The position numbers and the translations under genes are program-made. A model generated the notes under the pieces. The model searched no databases and was not told the origin of the DNA. It was given only the letters and a program-made list of their open reading frames with translations. A stretch of 64,000 bases of DNA from NCBI RefSeq assembly GCF_901212495.1, contig NZ_CAAKNY010000020.1:33404-97403 (forward strand), given 5' to 3'. Below, piece by piece: positions 37,967 to 47,291 of the stretch (the stretch's first letter is position 1; each line of letters begins with the position of its first letter). Origin of the DNA: Collinsella aerofaciens (GTDB lineage: Bacteria; Actinomycetota; Coriobacteriia; Coriobacteriales; Coriobacteriaceae).

Positions 37967-38308
37967 ATGGATTACATCCGCGCAATCGAGCGTCAGCAGA
38001 TCCGCGAGGACATCCCGCAGGTCCGCGTTGCCGACAACGTCAAGGTTCACTACCGCATTAAGGAAGGCGACCGCGAGCGCATCCAGGTTTTCCAGGGTGA
38101 CGTCATCCGCATGGCCGGCGCCGGTGCCCGTGAGACCTTCACCGTCCGCAAGATTTCCTTCGGTGTCGGTGTTGAGCGTACCTTCCCGCTTCACAGCCCC
38201 AAGATCGCCAAGCTCGAGGTCGTCCGTCATGGTCGCGTCCGTCGCGCCAAGCTGTACTACCTCCGCGACAAGGTGGGCAAGGCTGCTCGCATCCCCGAGA
38301 AGCGCTAG
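37967..38308 (+). CDS. rplS: 50S ribosomal protein L19
   Basis: A 113-residue protein at the subunit interface. It has [48 protein letters not shown] and [18 protein letters not shown] 37967 has AAGGAA 7 nt upstream; a TTG two codons earlier is less likely. rplS is usually directly after trmD; here it is separated by lepB, glyQS, ppsR and ppdK. Confidence 0.98.
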   Translation: MDYIRAIERQQIREDIPQVRVADNVKVHYRIKEGDRERIQVFQGDVIRMAGAGARETFTVRKISFGVGVERTFPLHSPKIAKLEVVRHGRVRRAKLYYLRDKVGKAARIPEKR

Positions 38309-38342
38309 GAAGATCGCAGCGTCTGTCCACTCGCTTGGACAA

Positions 38343-38373
38343 AAGGGTCACCTTCGGGTGGCCCTTCTTTTTA
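38343..38373 (+). terminator. Rho-independent terminator after rplS (TTCG tetraloop)
   Basis: AAGGGTCACC, TTCG loop, GGTGGCCCTT (one G-U pair), then CTTTTTAT. The stable UUCG loop makes this a strong terminator. Confidence 0.9.
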
Positions 38374-38401
38374 TCTGATTTGCATGCAAGGAGGCCCCGA
38401 T

Positions 38402-39190
38402 ATGGCCAACATGACGAGCTCGGTTTCGGCATCGCAGGTTGCCGGCGAGCTGGCGAGCGCCACGTTTGAGGAGATCCCCGCCCTCGTGGAGCATTATCGT
38501 GAGGATCCGCGCCAGCAAGTGATCAAGGCTTGCGAGCGTGCTCTTAAGCGCCATGCCAAAGAACTTGCCGAGCGCGAGCGCGTCAACGGTATGTACGAGC
38601 TGATGCACGAGCTCGGCGGGGATGGCGTGGTCGTGGGTGTCGACGAGGTGGGCCGCGGTTCGGTGGCCGGTCCTTTGACGGTGTGCGCCGTGTGCCTTCC
38701 CATGGAGCCGCGCGTCTGGGGCATCAACGATTCCAAAAAGCTCACGCCGGCGCGCCGCGAGCTGCTCTCGGTGAAGATTGCCGAGGTCGCGACGGCGATT
38801 GGTTTTTGCCATATCGCGCCTGCGGATATCGATGATATGGGCATGGCCCGTGCCATCCGCGCTGCCGTCGCGGGTGCCGTGGCCGATACGGGGCTCGAGC
38901 CCGATTGCGTGCTTATGGACGGTAACCCCTTGGGCGCCGTTCCCAACGAGCGCGACGTGGTGAAGGGCGATGCCAAAATCGCCTGCATCGCCGCGGCGTC
39001 CATCATGGCCAAGGTCACGCGTGACGAGATGATGGTCGAGTACGACGCCGAGTACCCCGAGTATCATTTGGCCGAATCGAAGGGCTACGCAAGCCCCGAG
39101 CACATCGAGGCGATTCGCAAACATGGACTTTGTCCGCTGCATCGTGTGAGCTTTTGCGGAAACTTTCTGCAGACTGAGCGCCTTTTCTAG
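38402..39190 (+). CDS. rnhB: Ribonuclease HII
   Basis: Removes ribonucleotides from DNA and RNA-DNA hybrids. The 262-residue product has a ~75-residue helical N-terminal extension of the Bacillus type, then the catalytic GVDEVGRGSVAGPL (Asp-Glu pair), INDSKKLTPARRE, the third acidic residue in LMDGNP, and KGDAKIACIAAASIMAKVTRD. ATG 38402 with AAGGAGG 7 nt upstream is preferred over the upstream in-frame ATG at 38384, which overlaps the SD. Confidence 0.97.
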   Translation: MANMTSSVSASQVAGELASATFEEIPALVEHYREDPRQQVIKACERALKRHAKELAERERVNGMYELMHELGGDGVVVGVDEVGRGSVAGPLTVCAVCLPMEPRVWGINDSKKLTPARRELLSVKIAEVATAIGFCHIAPADIDDMGMARAIRAAVAGAVADTGLEPDCVLMDGNPLGAVPNERDVVKGDAKIACIAAASIMAKVTRDEMMVEYDAEYPEYHLAESKGYASPEHIEAIRKHGLCPLHRVSFCGNFLQTERLF

Positions 39191-39239
39191 GTCAATTGTG
39201 GAGACAGGGATCTCTGGCGTTTTTTAAACCTGCTGGTAG

Positions 39240-39281
39240 CGGGCCGTGTGCAACGTGATTGTTGCGTGCGGCCCGTTTTTT
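39240..39281 (+). terminator. Rho-independent terminator after rnhB
   Basis: CGGGCCGTGTGCAAC (39240-39254) pairs with GTTGCGTGCGGCCCG (39261-39275) with three G-U pairs, loop GTGATT, then six Ts. The remaining 100 bp before yraN shows no clear promoter. Confidence 0.9.
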
Positions 39282-39379
39282 GTCGGCATTTGGTCAGCTT
39301 TTGGTTTGTTTCCGGTACTTACCCGCATGAAAGGTGCCCTCATCATCGGGCCAATGCAGCGTGCGGGAAAGGAGACCCC

Positions 39380-39865
39380 ATGTGTGCCGCAAGCAAAAAG
39401 AGCAAGACGCAGCAACTCAAGGAGCGCTGGGAAGACGGCGAGCTCGACTGCGGGGCGATGACGCCCGAGTTTATCAAGGGGCTCAGTCCCCGCGAGCTCG
39501 GCATGCTGGGCGAGCTGATCACCATCGATTACTTTAACGAGCGTGGATACACCTTGTTGGAGCAGGGCTATCGTTGCATTGAGGGCGAAGCCGATCTTGT
39601 GCTGCTCGATGAGCTCGATGATGTCGTGGTGATGGCCGAGGTCAAGACGAGGCGCGTCGCCCTGGATTGCACCACGCGGGTCTTTCCCGAGGAGGCCGTG
39701 GACGCCCAAAAGCAGCGTCGGTATCGGCGTATCGCAAGCTGCTATCTCATGGATCACTATCCGCTCAGGTCGATTCGCTTCGACGCCGTGGGCGTCACCA
39801 TCCGCGGCGGGCATATCGCCGAGATCGAGCACCAGTACAATGCGTTCGATTGGCAGGTGTCGTGA
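39380..39865 (+). CDS. yraN: YraN / UPF0102 family putative endonuclease
   Basis: A 161-residue protein of the PD-(D/E)xK nuclease fold. The core starts LGMLGELITIDYFNERGYTL and carries the acidic-Lys triad in EGEADLVLL and MAEVKTRR. The function of the family is not established; neighbourhood with comM and dprA suggests DNA metabolism. A ~45-residue N-terminal extension precedes the core. ATG 39380 has AAAGGAG 5 nt upstream; the frame is open further upstream into the terminator. Its TGA overlaps the comM ATG. Confidence 0.9.
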   Translation: MCAASKKSKTQQLKERWEDGELDCGAMTPEFIKGLSPRELGMLGELITIDYFNERGYTLLEQGYRCIEGEADLVLLDELDDVVVMAEVKTRRVALDCTTRVFPEEAVDAQKQRRYRRIASCYLMDHYPLRSIRFDAVGVTIRGGHIAEIEHQYNAFDWQVS

Positions 39866-41388
39866 TGGCGTTCGAGACGTTTGCCGTACACGCGGCCTGC
39901 ATCCGCGGCGTCGAGGCAATTCCCGTCACCGTCGAGGTCTCGCTTGCCGGTGGCGTTCCGGGTATCCAGATGCTCGGCATTCCGAGTATGGAGGTGATGG
40001 AGTCGCGCGGGCGTATCCGATGCGCCATGCGCTCGGCCGGCTTCGAGATCCCTCGGTCTGGCATTACCGTCAACCTGGCACCCGGCGATATCCGTAAAAC
40101 TGGCAGCGGTTTTGACCTGCCGATTGCCATCGCGGTTCTGGCGGCCGATGAGCAGATTCCCCGTGACAACCTCGATCGCTGCCTTATCGCAGGTGAGCTT
40201 GGTCTGGACGGCACCGTGCTGCCCGTCAAGGGCGAGGTGGCGTTCCAGCTGTTGGCGCGCGATATGGGGCTTTCCTTTATCGCCGGCAGGTCCGATCAGC
40301 ATGTCCCGCTTGCGGGCGTTGACTGCGGGTTTATCGACCATCTATCTCAGCTTGCCCATGGCATGGGGGATGCCGCGCGACATTACCTGGATTCTGAAGT
40401 GCTCGAGGTGACCTTTGAGCCCGCGCTCGATTATGCCGACGTGCTGGGGCAGGAGGTCGCCAAGCGCGGCATGGCGCTTGCGGCCGCCGGCGAGCTCGGC
40501 CTGCTCATGATCGGCTCGCCCGGTTCGGGCAAGACCATGCTCGCGCGGCGCATGACGGGCATTCTGCCCGAGCTTTCTCTCGAGGATCAGCAAGAGGCGC
40601 TGTGCATCCATTCGGTCTTGGGCGAGAACATCGATGGCCTGCTTGCAGGGCATCGGCCCTTCCGCAGTCCGCATCACAGCATTTCGACCGCGGGACTCAT
40701 CGGCGGCGGACGTCCGGTGCATCCGGGCGAAATTAGCCTGGCTCATGGCGGCGTGCTCTTTTTGGACGAGCTCGCCGAGTTTCCCACCGGCGTGCTGCAG
40801 ACGCTGCGTCAGCCCATCGAGCGTGGGTACGTGAGGATCGTTCGCGTTGACGGGGCCTTTACGTTCCCGTCGCGCTTTCAGCTGCTAGCCGCGAGCAATC
40901 CCTGCCCCTGCGGGTTTTTGGGCGACCGCGAAGTGCCGTGTCGCTGTTCCGCGTCGATGGTCGAGCGCTACCGGGGCAAGTTGCGCGGTCCTTTGGCTGA
41001 TCGTATCGACATGATGATCGACGTGACCCGCCCCGATCCTCAGGTGATCATTGAGGGCGCGGAGGGTATGTCATCGGCTGAACTGCGCGATTACGTCGTG
41101 CGGGGGCGCGCCTTTCGCGCCTGGCGTGAATCCCGTATGGACGATGCGGACACCGAGGCCGAGGAAGACGAGTCGCGGTCCATTGACGGCGTCGTCTCGA
41201 CCTTTGGGCTTGATGAGGCCGCCGAGAAATGCGTGCTCGGCCTGTCGAAGCGCACGCATCTCACGGGTCGCGGCATCGTGCGCTTGGTACGCATCGCGCG
41301 CACGATCGCCGATGTTGCCGAAAGCGAACGGGTGATGCAGGATCACGTGCTCGAGGCGGCGATGTACCAGGGAAGGAGGGACCAATAA
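39865..41388 (+). CDS. comM: ComM/YifB-type AAA+ ATPase (Mg-chelatase-like)
   Basis: A 507-residue hexameric helicase family member; ComM promotes branch migration of integrated single strands in natural transformation. The N-terminal Lon-like domain has VEVSLAGGVPGIQMLG and LAPGDIRKTGSGFDLPIA; Walker A is GSPGSGKTMLARRM; the conserved FRSPHHSIS and LDELAEFPTGVLQ follow; the zinc-like CPCGFLGDREVPCRCS stretch is in the usual place. ATG overlaps the yraN stop (TGATG). dprA overlaps its stop by 1 nt. Confidence 0.95.
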   Translation: MAFETFAVHAACIRGVEAIPVTVEVSLAGGVPGIQMLGIPSMEVMESRGRIRCAMRSAGFEIPRSGITVNLAPGDIRKTGSGFDLPIAIAVLAADEQIPRDNLDRCLIAGELGLDGTVLPVKGEVAFQLLARDMGLSFIAGRSDQHVPLAGVDCGFIDHLSQLAHGMGDAARHYLDSEVLEVTFEPALDYADVLGQEVAKRGMALAAAGELGLLMIGSPGSGKTMLARRMTGILPELSLEDQQEALCIHSVLGENIDGLLAGHRPFRSPHHSISTAGLIGGGRPVHPGEISLAHGGVLFLDELAEFPTGVLQTLRQPIERGYVRIVRVDGAFTFPSRFQLLAASNPCPCGFLGDREVPCRCSASMVERYRGKLRGPLADRIDMMIDVTRPDPQVIIEGAEGMSSAELRDYVVRGRAFRAWRESRMDDADTEAEEDESRSIDGVVSTFGLDEAAEKCVLGLSKRTHLTGRGIVRLVRIARTIADVAESERVMQDHVLEAAMYQGRRDQ

Positions 41389-42320
41389 TGGGCGAGGAGA
41401 CTTATCAGTTGCATCCCGGTGATGCGCTGTATCCCAAGACCGTCTTGGAGCTCCCGGATGTGCCCCGGACCCTCTATGTGCGTGGCGACCCCGCCGTGTT
41501 ATCGACGCCTGCGCTCTCCATCATCGGTGCACGCAAGGCATCGCCGTATGGTCTCGCCGTGGCAGAACTTGCGGCCAAGGTGGCGGTTGAGGCGGGAGTG
41601 ACGGTGGTCTCGGGCGGTGCGGTCGGCTGCGACCAGGCGTCGGGTTGGGCTGCGGTCAACGCCGGGGGCAAACACGTCGTGGTACTGGGGACCGGCGCCG
41701 ATGTTGTCTATCCGCGCTCGAGCGCCGGCCTCATCACGCGCACACTCTATACGGGCGGCGCGGTCGTTTCGATTTCGCCGTGGGGTATGGGACCGCGTAA
41801 GTTCGCCTTTCCGCGGCGCAATCGCGTTATTGCCGCCTTGTCGCAGGCACTCTTTGTTTCCGAGGCGGGCATGCCCTCGGGTACGTTCTCCACGGCGGAA
41901 GCCGCTATGGACTTGGGTCGAGAGCTCCTTGCAGTGCCGGGCTCCATCCTATCGCCCGAGTCGCGTGGCACGAATTACCTCATTGCGAATGGTGCCTGCT
42001 GCATCATCGACGAGGAATCAATCGAGATGGCCATCTCGCGCATCTACGGCACGCTGCGCTACTCGCGTCCCGATGCACCCGGCATTGCCGATCTGGACCC
42101 CACGCAGCAGACCGTGATGCACGCGCTTATCGCCTCGCCGCTCAAGGTTGACGACATTGCCGCGCTCATCTCGCTTGATGCTGTCGGCGTGCTCAAGCTC
42201 TTGGGCTCGCTCGAGCTCGAGGGCCTTATCGAGCGCATGATGGATGGAAGGTATGCGCCCTCAAAGTTTGCGCTTCACGCCCAGACGCCCTTCGGTCACA
42301 ATGGAAAGCGTGTCAATTAG
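41388..42320 (+). CDS. dprA: DNA processing protein DprA
   Basis: Loads RecA on incoming single-stranded DNA during transformation. The 310-residue protein has a short N-terminal segment in place of a SAM domain, the Rossmann-like core (LSIIGARKASPYG, FPRRNRVIAALSQALFVSEA, GTNYLIANGA) and a C-terminal winged-helix (about 245-300). The usual SG-ARGID motif reads SGGAVGCDQASG, a noticeable deviation. ATG 41388 with GGAAGGAGGG upstream and a 1-nt overlap with comM. With comM it suggests competence potential, although no uptake genes are in the window. Confidence 0.95.
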   Translation: MGEETYQLHPGDALYPKTVLELPDVPRTLYVRGDPAVLSTPALSIIGARKASPYGLAVAELAAKVAVEAGVTVVSGGAVGCDQASGWAAVNAGGKHVVVLGTGADVVYPRSSAGLITRTLYTGGAVVSISPWGMGPRKFAFPRRNRVIAALSQALFVSEAGMPSGTFSTAEAAMDLGRELLAVPGSILSPESRGTNYLIANGACCIIDEESIEMAISRIYGTLRYSRPDAPGIADLDPTQQTVMHALIASPLKVDDIAALISLDAVGVLKLLGSLELEGLIERMMDGRYAPSKFALHAQTPFGHNGKRVN

Positions 42321-42334
42321 AAAGGTGTTTGCAG

Positions 42335-43672
42335 ATGCAGTTCGATCAGGTGACGGTTATCGGCGGCGGTCTGGCGGGTTCGGAATGTGCGATCCAGCTG
42401 GCAGATCGCGGGTTTGCCGTAAAGCTGTGCGAGATGCGCCCCCAGGTGAGCTCTCCGGCCCACCATACCGATCACTTGGCCGAGCTCGTCTGCTCAAATT
42501 CGTTTAAGTCAACCCGTCCGGATTCCGCTGCTGGCCTGCTAAAGGCCGAGCTCGAGCGCATGGGTTCGGTGCTGCTCGATTGCGCCCATCGTGCGGCCGT
42601 TCCCGCTGGCGGTGCCCTGGCGGTCGACCGCGTTACGTTTTCCGAGCTTGTCGAGGCCGAGGTTGCCGCCCGACCCAATATCGAGGTCGTGCACGGCGAG
42701 GTCACGCAGATTCCCGAGGGCCACGTGGTCATTGCCGCGGGCCCGCTGTGTTCACCGGCATTGAGCGAAGAGGTCATGAAGCTCGTCGGTGGCGACGCCT
42801 TGGCGTTCTTTGACGCTGCCGCGCCAATCGTCGATGCCTCCACACTCGATATGGACGTGCTGTTCTCGCAGTCGCGCTACGAGGAGCAGGGGAGCGGCGA
42901 CTATCTCAACGCTCCGCTCAACAAGGAGGAGTACGAGGCCTTTATCGGGGCACTCACGACCGCCGACCGCGTGGTGCTCAAGGATTTTGAGGGCGGCGAC
43001 CTCTTCCAGGCCTGTCAGCCCGCCGAGGAGGTCGCCCGCACCGGCAAGGACGCTATTCGCTTTGGCGCCATGAAGCCCGTCGGCCTCACCGACCCGCGAA
43101 CCGGACGTCGCCCTTGGGCGGCGATTCAGCTTCGAGCCGAGAACAAGGAGAAAACCGCCTATAACCTGGTGGGCTTCCAGACTAATCTGACCTTTGGCGA
43201 GCAAAAGCGTGTCTTCCATATGGTTCCCGGTTTGGAGAATGCCGAGTTCTTCCGTTATGGCGTCATGCACCGCAATACCTTTGTCGATGCGCCGCACGTT
43301 CTTGACGGCTCCTTTGCCGTGCCTGGCACGGGCGTGCGCCTCGCCGGTCAGATCACCGGCACCGAGGGGTACATGGAGGCCGTGGCGACGGGTCTGCTCG
43401 CCGCGCTCAATACCTATGCCGAGGCTATCGAGGTCGCTCCCGTCGAACTGCCTCGCGTGGGCGCCTTGGGTGCGCTCGTGGGCTATGCGACCGATCCGGC
43501 AACCGTGGGCTACCAGCCCATGCATGTCAATTTTGGCCTGGTGCCGCCGCTCGAGGACGGCAAGCGTCGCAGTAAACGCGACCGCTACCAGGCTTATGCG
43601 GATCGCGCCCTCGAGGCTCTCGATGCCTACTTGGCCACGCGTTCCGACTTGTTTGGAGGCGACCGGTCATAG
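42335..43672 (+). CDS. trmFO: tRNA m5U54 methyltransferase (folate- and FAD-dependent)
   Basis: Uses methylenetetrahydrofolate to methylate U54 in the T-loop. The 445-residue flavoprotein starts VTVIGGGLAGSECAIQLADRG (FAD site, written here as its first part GGGLAGSE), and has LAELVCSNSFKS, GGALAVDR, RTGRRPWAAIQLR, and LAGQITGTEGYMEA. ATG 42335 has AAAGGTG 7 nt upstream; a TTG two codons earlier is too near the SD. It is followed by xerC, whose SD lies within the last codons of this gene. topA, often between dprA and trmFO, is absent here. Confidence 0.95.
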   Translation: MQFDQVTVIGGGLAGSECAIQLADRGFAVKLCEMRPQVSSPAHHTDHLAELVCSNSFKSTRPDSAAGLLKAELERMGSVLLDCAHRAAVPAGGALAVDRVTFSELVEAEVAARPNIEVVHGEVTQIPEGHVVIAAGPLCSPALSEEVMKLVGGDALAFFDAAAPIVDASTLDMDVLFSQSRYEEQGSGDYLNAPLNKEEYEAFIGALTTADRVVLKDFEGGDLFQACQPAEEVARTGKDAIRFGAMKPVGLTDPRTGRRPWAAIQLRAENKEKTAYNLVGFQTNLTFGEQKRVFHMVPGLENAEFFRYGVMHRNTFVDAPHVLDGSFAVPGTGVRLAGQITGTEGYMEAVATGLLAALNTYAEAIEVAPVELPRVGALGALVGYATDPATVGYQPMHVNFGLVPPLEDGKRRSKRDRYQAYADRALEALDAYLATRSDLFGGDRS

Positions 43673-44589
43673 CCTTTGACCTGTACGATACCGTCGACTC
43701 GTTTATCGCCTACATCGCCCGTGTCGAGGGGCTCTCTTCCAATACGGTGACTGCCTATGGATCGCGGTTGGAGCGCTTTGCTGCCTGGTGCGAGCGTACG
43801 GGTGTCGATGCGCGTATAGCCGACGTGCGTACCGTCCGCGCGTATTTGGCCGAGCTTTCGCGCGAGCAGGTGGCGCCTCGCACCCTTGCGGCACATTTGT
43901 CGGCTATTCGGTCGCTCTATCGTTGGATGGCTGCCGAGGGAATCGTGGAGGGTGATGCGGTCTCGGCGATTTCCTCGCCCAAGCTGCCGCGCGACCTGCC
44001 TGGTGTGCTGACGACCCAGCAGGTCGAGGCACTGCTCCAAGCCCCCGACACCGCAACGCCCGCTGGATTGCGCGATGCGACGATGCTCGAGCTTCTTTAT
44101 GCATCCGGCGCGCGCATCTCAGAGCTTGCGGCGCTCAATGTTGAATCCATCTCATGGTCCGAGCGCACGCTGCGGCTATGGGGCAAGGGGAGCAAGGAGC
44201 GTATCGTTCCTCTGTATCGTCGCGCACTCGAGGCGACGCGCACCTATGTCGAGGAGGGGAGACCGGCGCTGCTTGCGCAGGCAAAGCGTCGCGATGCCGT
44301 AAACGGTCCCCATCCGCTGTTGATATCTGTGCGCGGCAACCGCATGAGTGCCGCCATGCTCAGGCGACGGTTCCATATGTTGGCGACGCTCGCCGGCATT
44401 CCGGCCGACATCGCGCCGCATGCGATGCGTCATACGTTTGCGACCGATCTGCTTGAGGGCGGCGCGGACCTGCGTTCGGTTCAAGAGCTGCTGGGACATG
44501 CGAGCCTGTCCACGACGCAGATCTACACGCATCTCACGCCCGACCGGCTTAAGCGCGCCGTGGCCCAGGCCCATCCCCGGGGCGAGTAA
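43669..44589 (+). CDS. xerC: Tyrosine recombinase XerC/XerD-like
   Basis: Site-specific recombinase for chromosome dimer resolution at dif. Full-length product is 306 residues: an N-terminal SAM-like domain (FDLYDTVDSFIAYIARVEGL, NTVTAYGSRL) and a catalytic domain with R149 (GARISEL), K173, H251-x2-R254, H277 and nucleophile Y286. The first canonical start in frame is GTG 43747, which would delete 26 conserved residues and has no SD. GGAGG at 43655-43659 points to an ATA at 43669 overlapping the trmFO stop; CTG 43681 is another option. No ATG, GTG or TTG occurs between the upstream in-frame stop and 43747. The XerC label rests on position. Confidence 0.88.
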   Translation: MAFDLYDTVDSFIAYIARVEGLSSNTVTAYGSRLERFAAWCERTGVDARIADVRTVRAYLAELSREQVAPRTLAAHLSAIRSLYRWMAAEGIVEGDAVSAISSPKLPRDLPGVLTTQQVEALLQAPDTATPAGLRDATMLELLYASGARISELAALNVESISWSERTLRLWGKGSKERIVPLYRRALEATRTYVEEGRPALLAQAKRRDAVNGPHPLLISVRGNRMSAAMLRRRFHMLATLAGIPADIAPHAMRHTFATDLLEGGADLRSVQELLGHASLSTTQIYTHLTPDRLKRAVAQAHPRGE

Positions 44590-44635
44590 GCTGGGCGGCT
44601 CGCATTGCGCTTAGGTGTGTGGTTTTGATTGCGGG

Positions 44636-44664
44636 TTGGCAGGAAGAGGTAATCCTGCTATCAT
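44636..44664 (+). promoter_or_regulatory. Promoter of rpsB-tsf
   Basis: TTGGCA (44636-44641), 17-bp spacer, TATCAT (44659-44664) with TGC upstream (extended -10). One of the best promoters in the window. Confidence 0.82.
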
Positions 44665-44670
44665 TCATCG

Positions 44671-44805
44671 GGTTGCTTCACGGCAACATGTTTTTATCAC
44701 GCACGCGCGGCTACTTCATACCGTGGTGCCCGGGCTTTGGTAGCACATGTCCGGGTTGGTTTTGGAGGATGACCCCGCGCGGAGGCAAACCACAGGAGGT
44801 TTAAC
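44671..44805 (+). other. Long rpsB 5' leader, possible structured RNA
   Basis: About 135 nt separate the inferred transcription start from rpsB. The leader contains CCCGGG (near 44729) able to pair with CCGGG (near 44752), and GGTTT/AAACC segments close to the SD (AGGAGG). S2 leaders in several bacteria are autoregulatory, but I cannot match this one to a known family. No convincing small ORF is present. Confidence 0.35.
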
Positions 44806-45534
44806 ATGGCTACCAAGATTAATATCCGCACCCTGCTCGAGGCCGGCTGCCACTTCGGTCACCAGACCCGTCGCTGGAACCCCAAGATGAAGCCGTTCAT
44901 CTTCGGTGAGCGCAACGGCATCTACATCCTCGACCTCAAGCAGACCATCCTCGACGCCGACCAGGCCTACACCTTCGTCAAGAACGTCGCCAAGGGTGGC
45001 AACGTGCTGTTCGTCGGCACCAAGAAGCAGGCTCAGGAGGCCGTTAAGAACGCCGCTGAGCGCGCCAACATGCCTTACATCAACCAGCGTTGGCTCGGCG
45101 GCATGCTGACTAACTTCGTCACCATCCGCTCCCGCATCAACCGCATGGAGGAGCTCGAGGCCATGGTCGAGGACGGCCGCATGGCAGTGCTCCCCAAGAA
45201 GGAGCAGGCCGTGCTCGGTAAGGAGCTCACCAAGCTTCAGACCAACCTCGGTGGCGCCCGCGACATGAAGGGTCTGCCCCAGGCTCTCTTCGTCATCGAC
45301 ACCAAGCGCGAGGAGAACGCCATCAAGGAGGCTCAGCGCCTGAACATCCCCGTCGTCGCCCTGATCGACACCAACTCCGATCCCGACGAGGTCGAGTACG
45401 GCATCCCCTGCAACGATGACGCTATCTCCGCTGTCACCCTTATGTGCGAGCTCATGGCTGACGCCTGCCTCGCTGGCTCCGGCAAGGAGCAGGTCTCCGA
45501 GGCCGAGATGGCCGCTGAGCCCAAGGCCGAGTAA
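44806..45534 (+). CDS. rpsB: 30S ribosomal protein S2
   Basis: A 242-residue small-subunit protein. Family motifs are [57 protein letters not shown] and [17 protein letters not shown] with AGGAGG upstream; tsf follows, the universal pair. Confidence 0.98.
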   Translation: MATKINIRTLLEAGCHFGHQTRRWNPKMKPFIFGERNGIYILDLKQTILDADQAYTFVKNVAKGGNVLFVGTKKQAQEAVKNAAERANMPYINQRWLGGMLTNFVTIRSRINRMEELEAMVEDGRMAVLPKKEQAVLGKELTKLQTNLGGARDMKGLPQALFVIDTKREENAIKEAQRLNIPVVALIDTNSDPDEVEYGIPCNDDAISAVTLMCELMADACLAGSGKEQVSEAEMAAEPKAE

Positions 45535-45579
45535 ATCAGTCTTAGTTCATTCTTTTTCATCTCTTTGAAAGGAACCACA

Positions 45580-46449
45580 ATGGCCCAGATTACCGCCGCT
45601 ATGGTCAAGCAGCTCCGCGAGATGACCGACTCCCCGATGATGGAGTGCAAGAAGGCTCTCGTCGAGGCTGACGGCGACATGGACGCCGCTGTCGACGTCC
45701 TGCGCAAGAACGGCCTCGCCAAGGCTGCCAAGAAGGCTGGCCGTGAGACCAACGAGGGCGCTGTCGCCGCGTTCGTCTCCGAGGACGGCAAGACCGGCGC
45801 TCTGCTCGAGCTCTCCTGCGAGACCGACTTCGTCGGCTCCAACGCCAAGTTCACCGGCTTTGCTTCCAAGGTCGCTGAGGTTGTCGCTACCACCGAGCCC
45901 GCTGACGTCGACGCTCTGCTCGAGAAGCCGATGGGCGAGGAGACCGTTTCCTCCGAGCTCACCGAGATGATTCATATCATGGGCGAGAATATGAAGATCT
46001 CCCGTTTCGCCGCCCGCAAGGCCGAGAACGGCGCTCTCGCTTCTTACATCCACATGGGTGGTAAGATCGGCGTTCTCGTCGAGTTCGCTTTCGAGAAGGC
46101 CGAGACCGCTCAGGCTGAGTCCTTCAAGACCTTTGCTCATGACGTTGCCCTTCAGGTTGCCGCCGTCGCCCCGATCTGCGCTACCCGCGATCAGGTTCCG
46201 GCCGAGACCGTCGAGCACGAGAAGCAGATCTACATGGCTCAGGCTGCCGAGTCTGGCAAGCCCGAGGCTATCCAGGAGAAGATGGCTGTTGGCCGTCTGG
46301 AGAAGTTCTACAAGCAGTCCGTGCTCACCGAGCAGGAGTTCATCAAGGACAGCTCCCTCACCATCAAGAAGTACGCTGAGCAGGTCTCCAAGGAGCTCGG
46401 CGACACCATTACCGTCGTTGCCTTTGACCGTCTGGTCCGTGGCGAGTAA
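45580..46449 (+). CDS. tsf: Elongation factor Ts
   Basis: Nucleotide exchange factor for EF-Tu, 289 residues. The N-terminal module reads MVKQLREMTDSPMMECKKAL, where most proteins have TGAGMMDCKKAL; LSCETDFV and the coiled-coil/dimerisation core follow. ATG 45580 (MAQITA) with GAAAGGA upstream is preferred to the in-frame upstream ATG. A strong terminator follows. Confidence 0.97.
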   Translation: MAQITAAMVKQLREMTDSPMMECKKALVEADGDMDAAVDVLRKNGLAKAAKKAGRETNEGAVAAFVSEDGKTGALLELSCETDFVGSNAKFTGFASKVAEVVATTEPADVDALLEKPMGEETVSSELTEMIHIMGENMKISRFAARKAENGALASYIHMGGKIGVLVEFAFEKAETAQAESFKTFAHDVALQVAAVAPICATRDQVPAETVEHEKQIYMAQAAESGKPEAIQEKMAVGRLEKFYKQSVLTEQEFIKDSSLTIKKYAEQVSKELGDTITVVAFDRLVRGE

Positions 46450-46472
46450 ATAAGCTCTTGTAGCTGGTAATG

Positions 46473-46508
46473 AGCAGGCTGTGGGTTTTACTCACAGCCT
46501 GCTTTTTC
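46473..46508 (+). terminator. Rho-independent terminator after tsf
   Basis: GCAGGCTGTG (46474-46483) pairs perfectly with CACAGCCTGC (46493-46502), then TTTTT. Downstream, TATTAT at 46532-46537 is a possible -10 for pyrH, without a clear -35. Confidence 0.92.
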
Positions 46509-46566
46509 ATGGCTCCCCGTTGAGCCTTTGATATTATGTTGTGAGTCTAATTAAAGGAGGATCGCT

Positions 46567-47289
46567 TTGTCCGACATCCGATATAAACGCGTGCTTCTGA
46601 AGCTCTCCGGCGAAGCGCTGATGGGCGATGGCAACTACGGCATCGACCCCAAGGTTACCGATCATCTTGCCAAGCAGGTCAAGGAGCTGCTCGCCTTTGG
46701 TCATGAGGTCGGCGTCGTTGTCGGCGGCGGCAACATTTTCCGCGGCATGGCCGGTGCTGCCGGTGGTATGGAGCGCGCCCAGGCCGATTACATGGGCATG
46801 CTCGCTACCGTTATGAATGCGCTTGCCCTGCAGGATGCTTTCGAGCACAACGATGTTCCCTGCCGCGTGATGAGCGCTATCCAGATGAACGAGATCTGCG
46901 AGCCCTATATTCGCCGCCGTGCCATCAACCATCTGTCCAAGGGCAACGTCGTTATCTTCGCCGCCGGATCGGGTAATCCGTACTTTACGACTGACACCGC
47001 TGCGTCCCTTCGCGCCTGCGAGATCGGTGCCGAGATTCTGATTAAAGCCACCAAGGTTGATGGCATCTACGACAAGGATCCCGTCAAGTGCGCCGACGCC
47101 GTCCGATTTGACAAGATCACCTATCACGAGGTGCTCGTTCGCGGCCTGCAGGTTATGGATTCCACGGCTACGGCTCTTTGCCAGGACAACCGTATGCCCA
47201 TTTTGGTCCTCAACATCGATGGCGAGGACACCGTCAAGCGCGCGCTCGCGGGTGAGCCCGTCGGCACGCTCGTCTATCAGGAGGATTAA
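46567..47289 (+). CDS. pyrH: UMP kinase
   Basis: Phosphorylates UMP to UDP; hexameric bacterial type. The 240-residue protein has [23 protein letters not shown], and the C-terminal [13 protein letters not shown] motif. TTG start with AAAGGAGG 6 nt upstream. First gene of a ten-step co-directional run with frr, uppS, cdsA, dxr, rseP, ispG and proS. Confidence 0.97.
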   Translation: MSDIRYKRVLLKLSGEALMGDGNYGIDPKVTDHLAKQVKELLAFGHEVGVVVGGGNIFRGMAGAAGGMERAQADYMGMLATVMNALALQDAFEHNDVPCRVMSAIQMNEICEPYIRRRAINHLSKGNVVIFAAGSGNPYFTTDTAASLRACEIGAEILIKATKVDGIYDKDPVKCADAVRFDKITYHEVLVRGLQVMDSTATALCQDNRMPILVLNIDGEDTVKRALAGEPVGTLVYQED

Positions 47290-47291
47290 GC

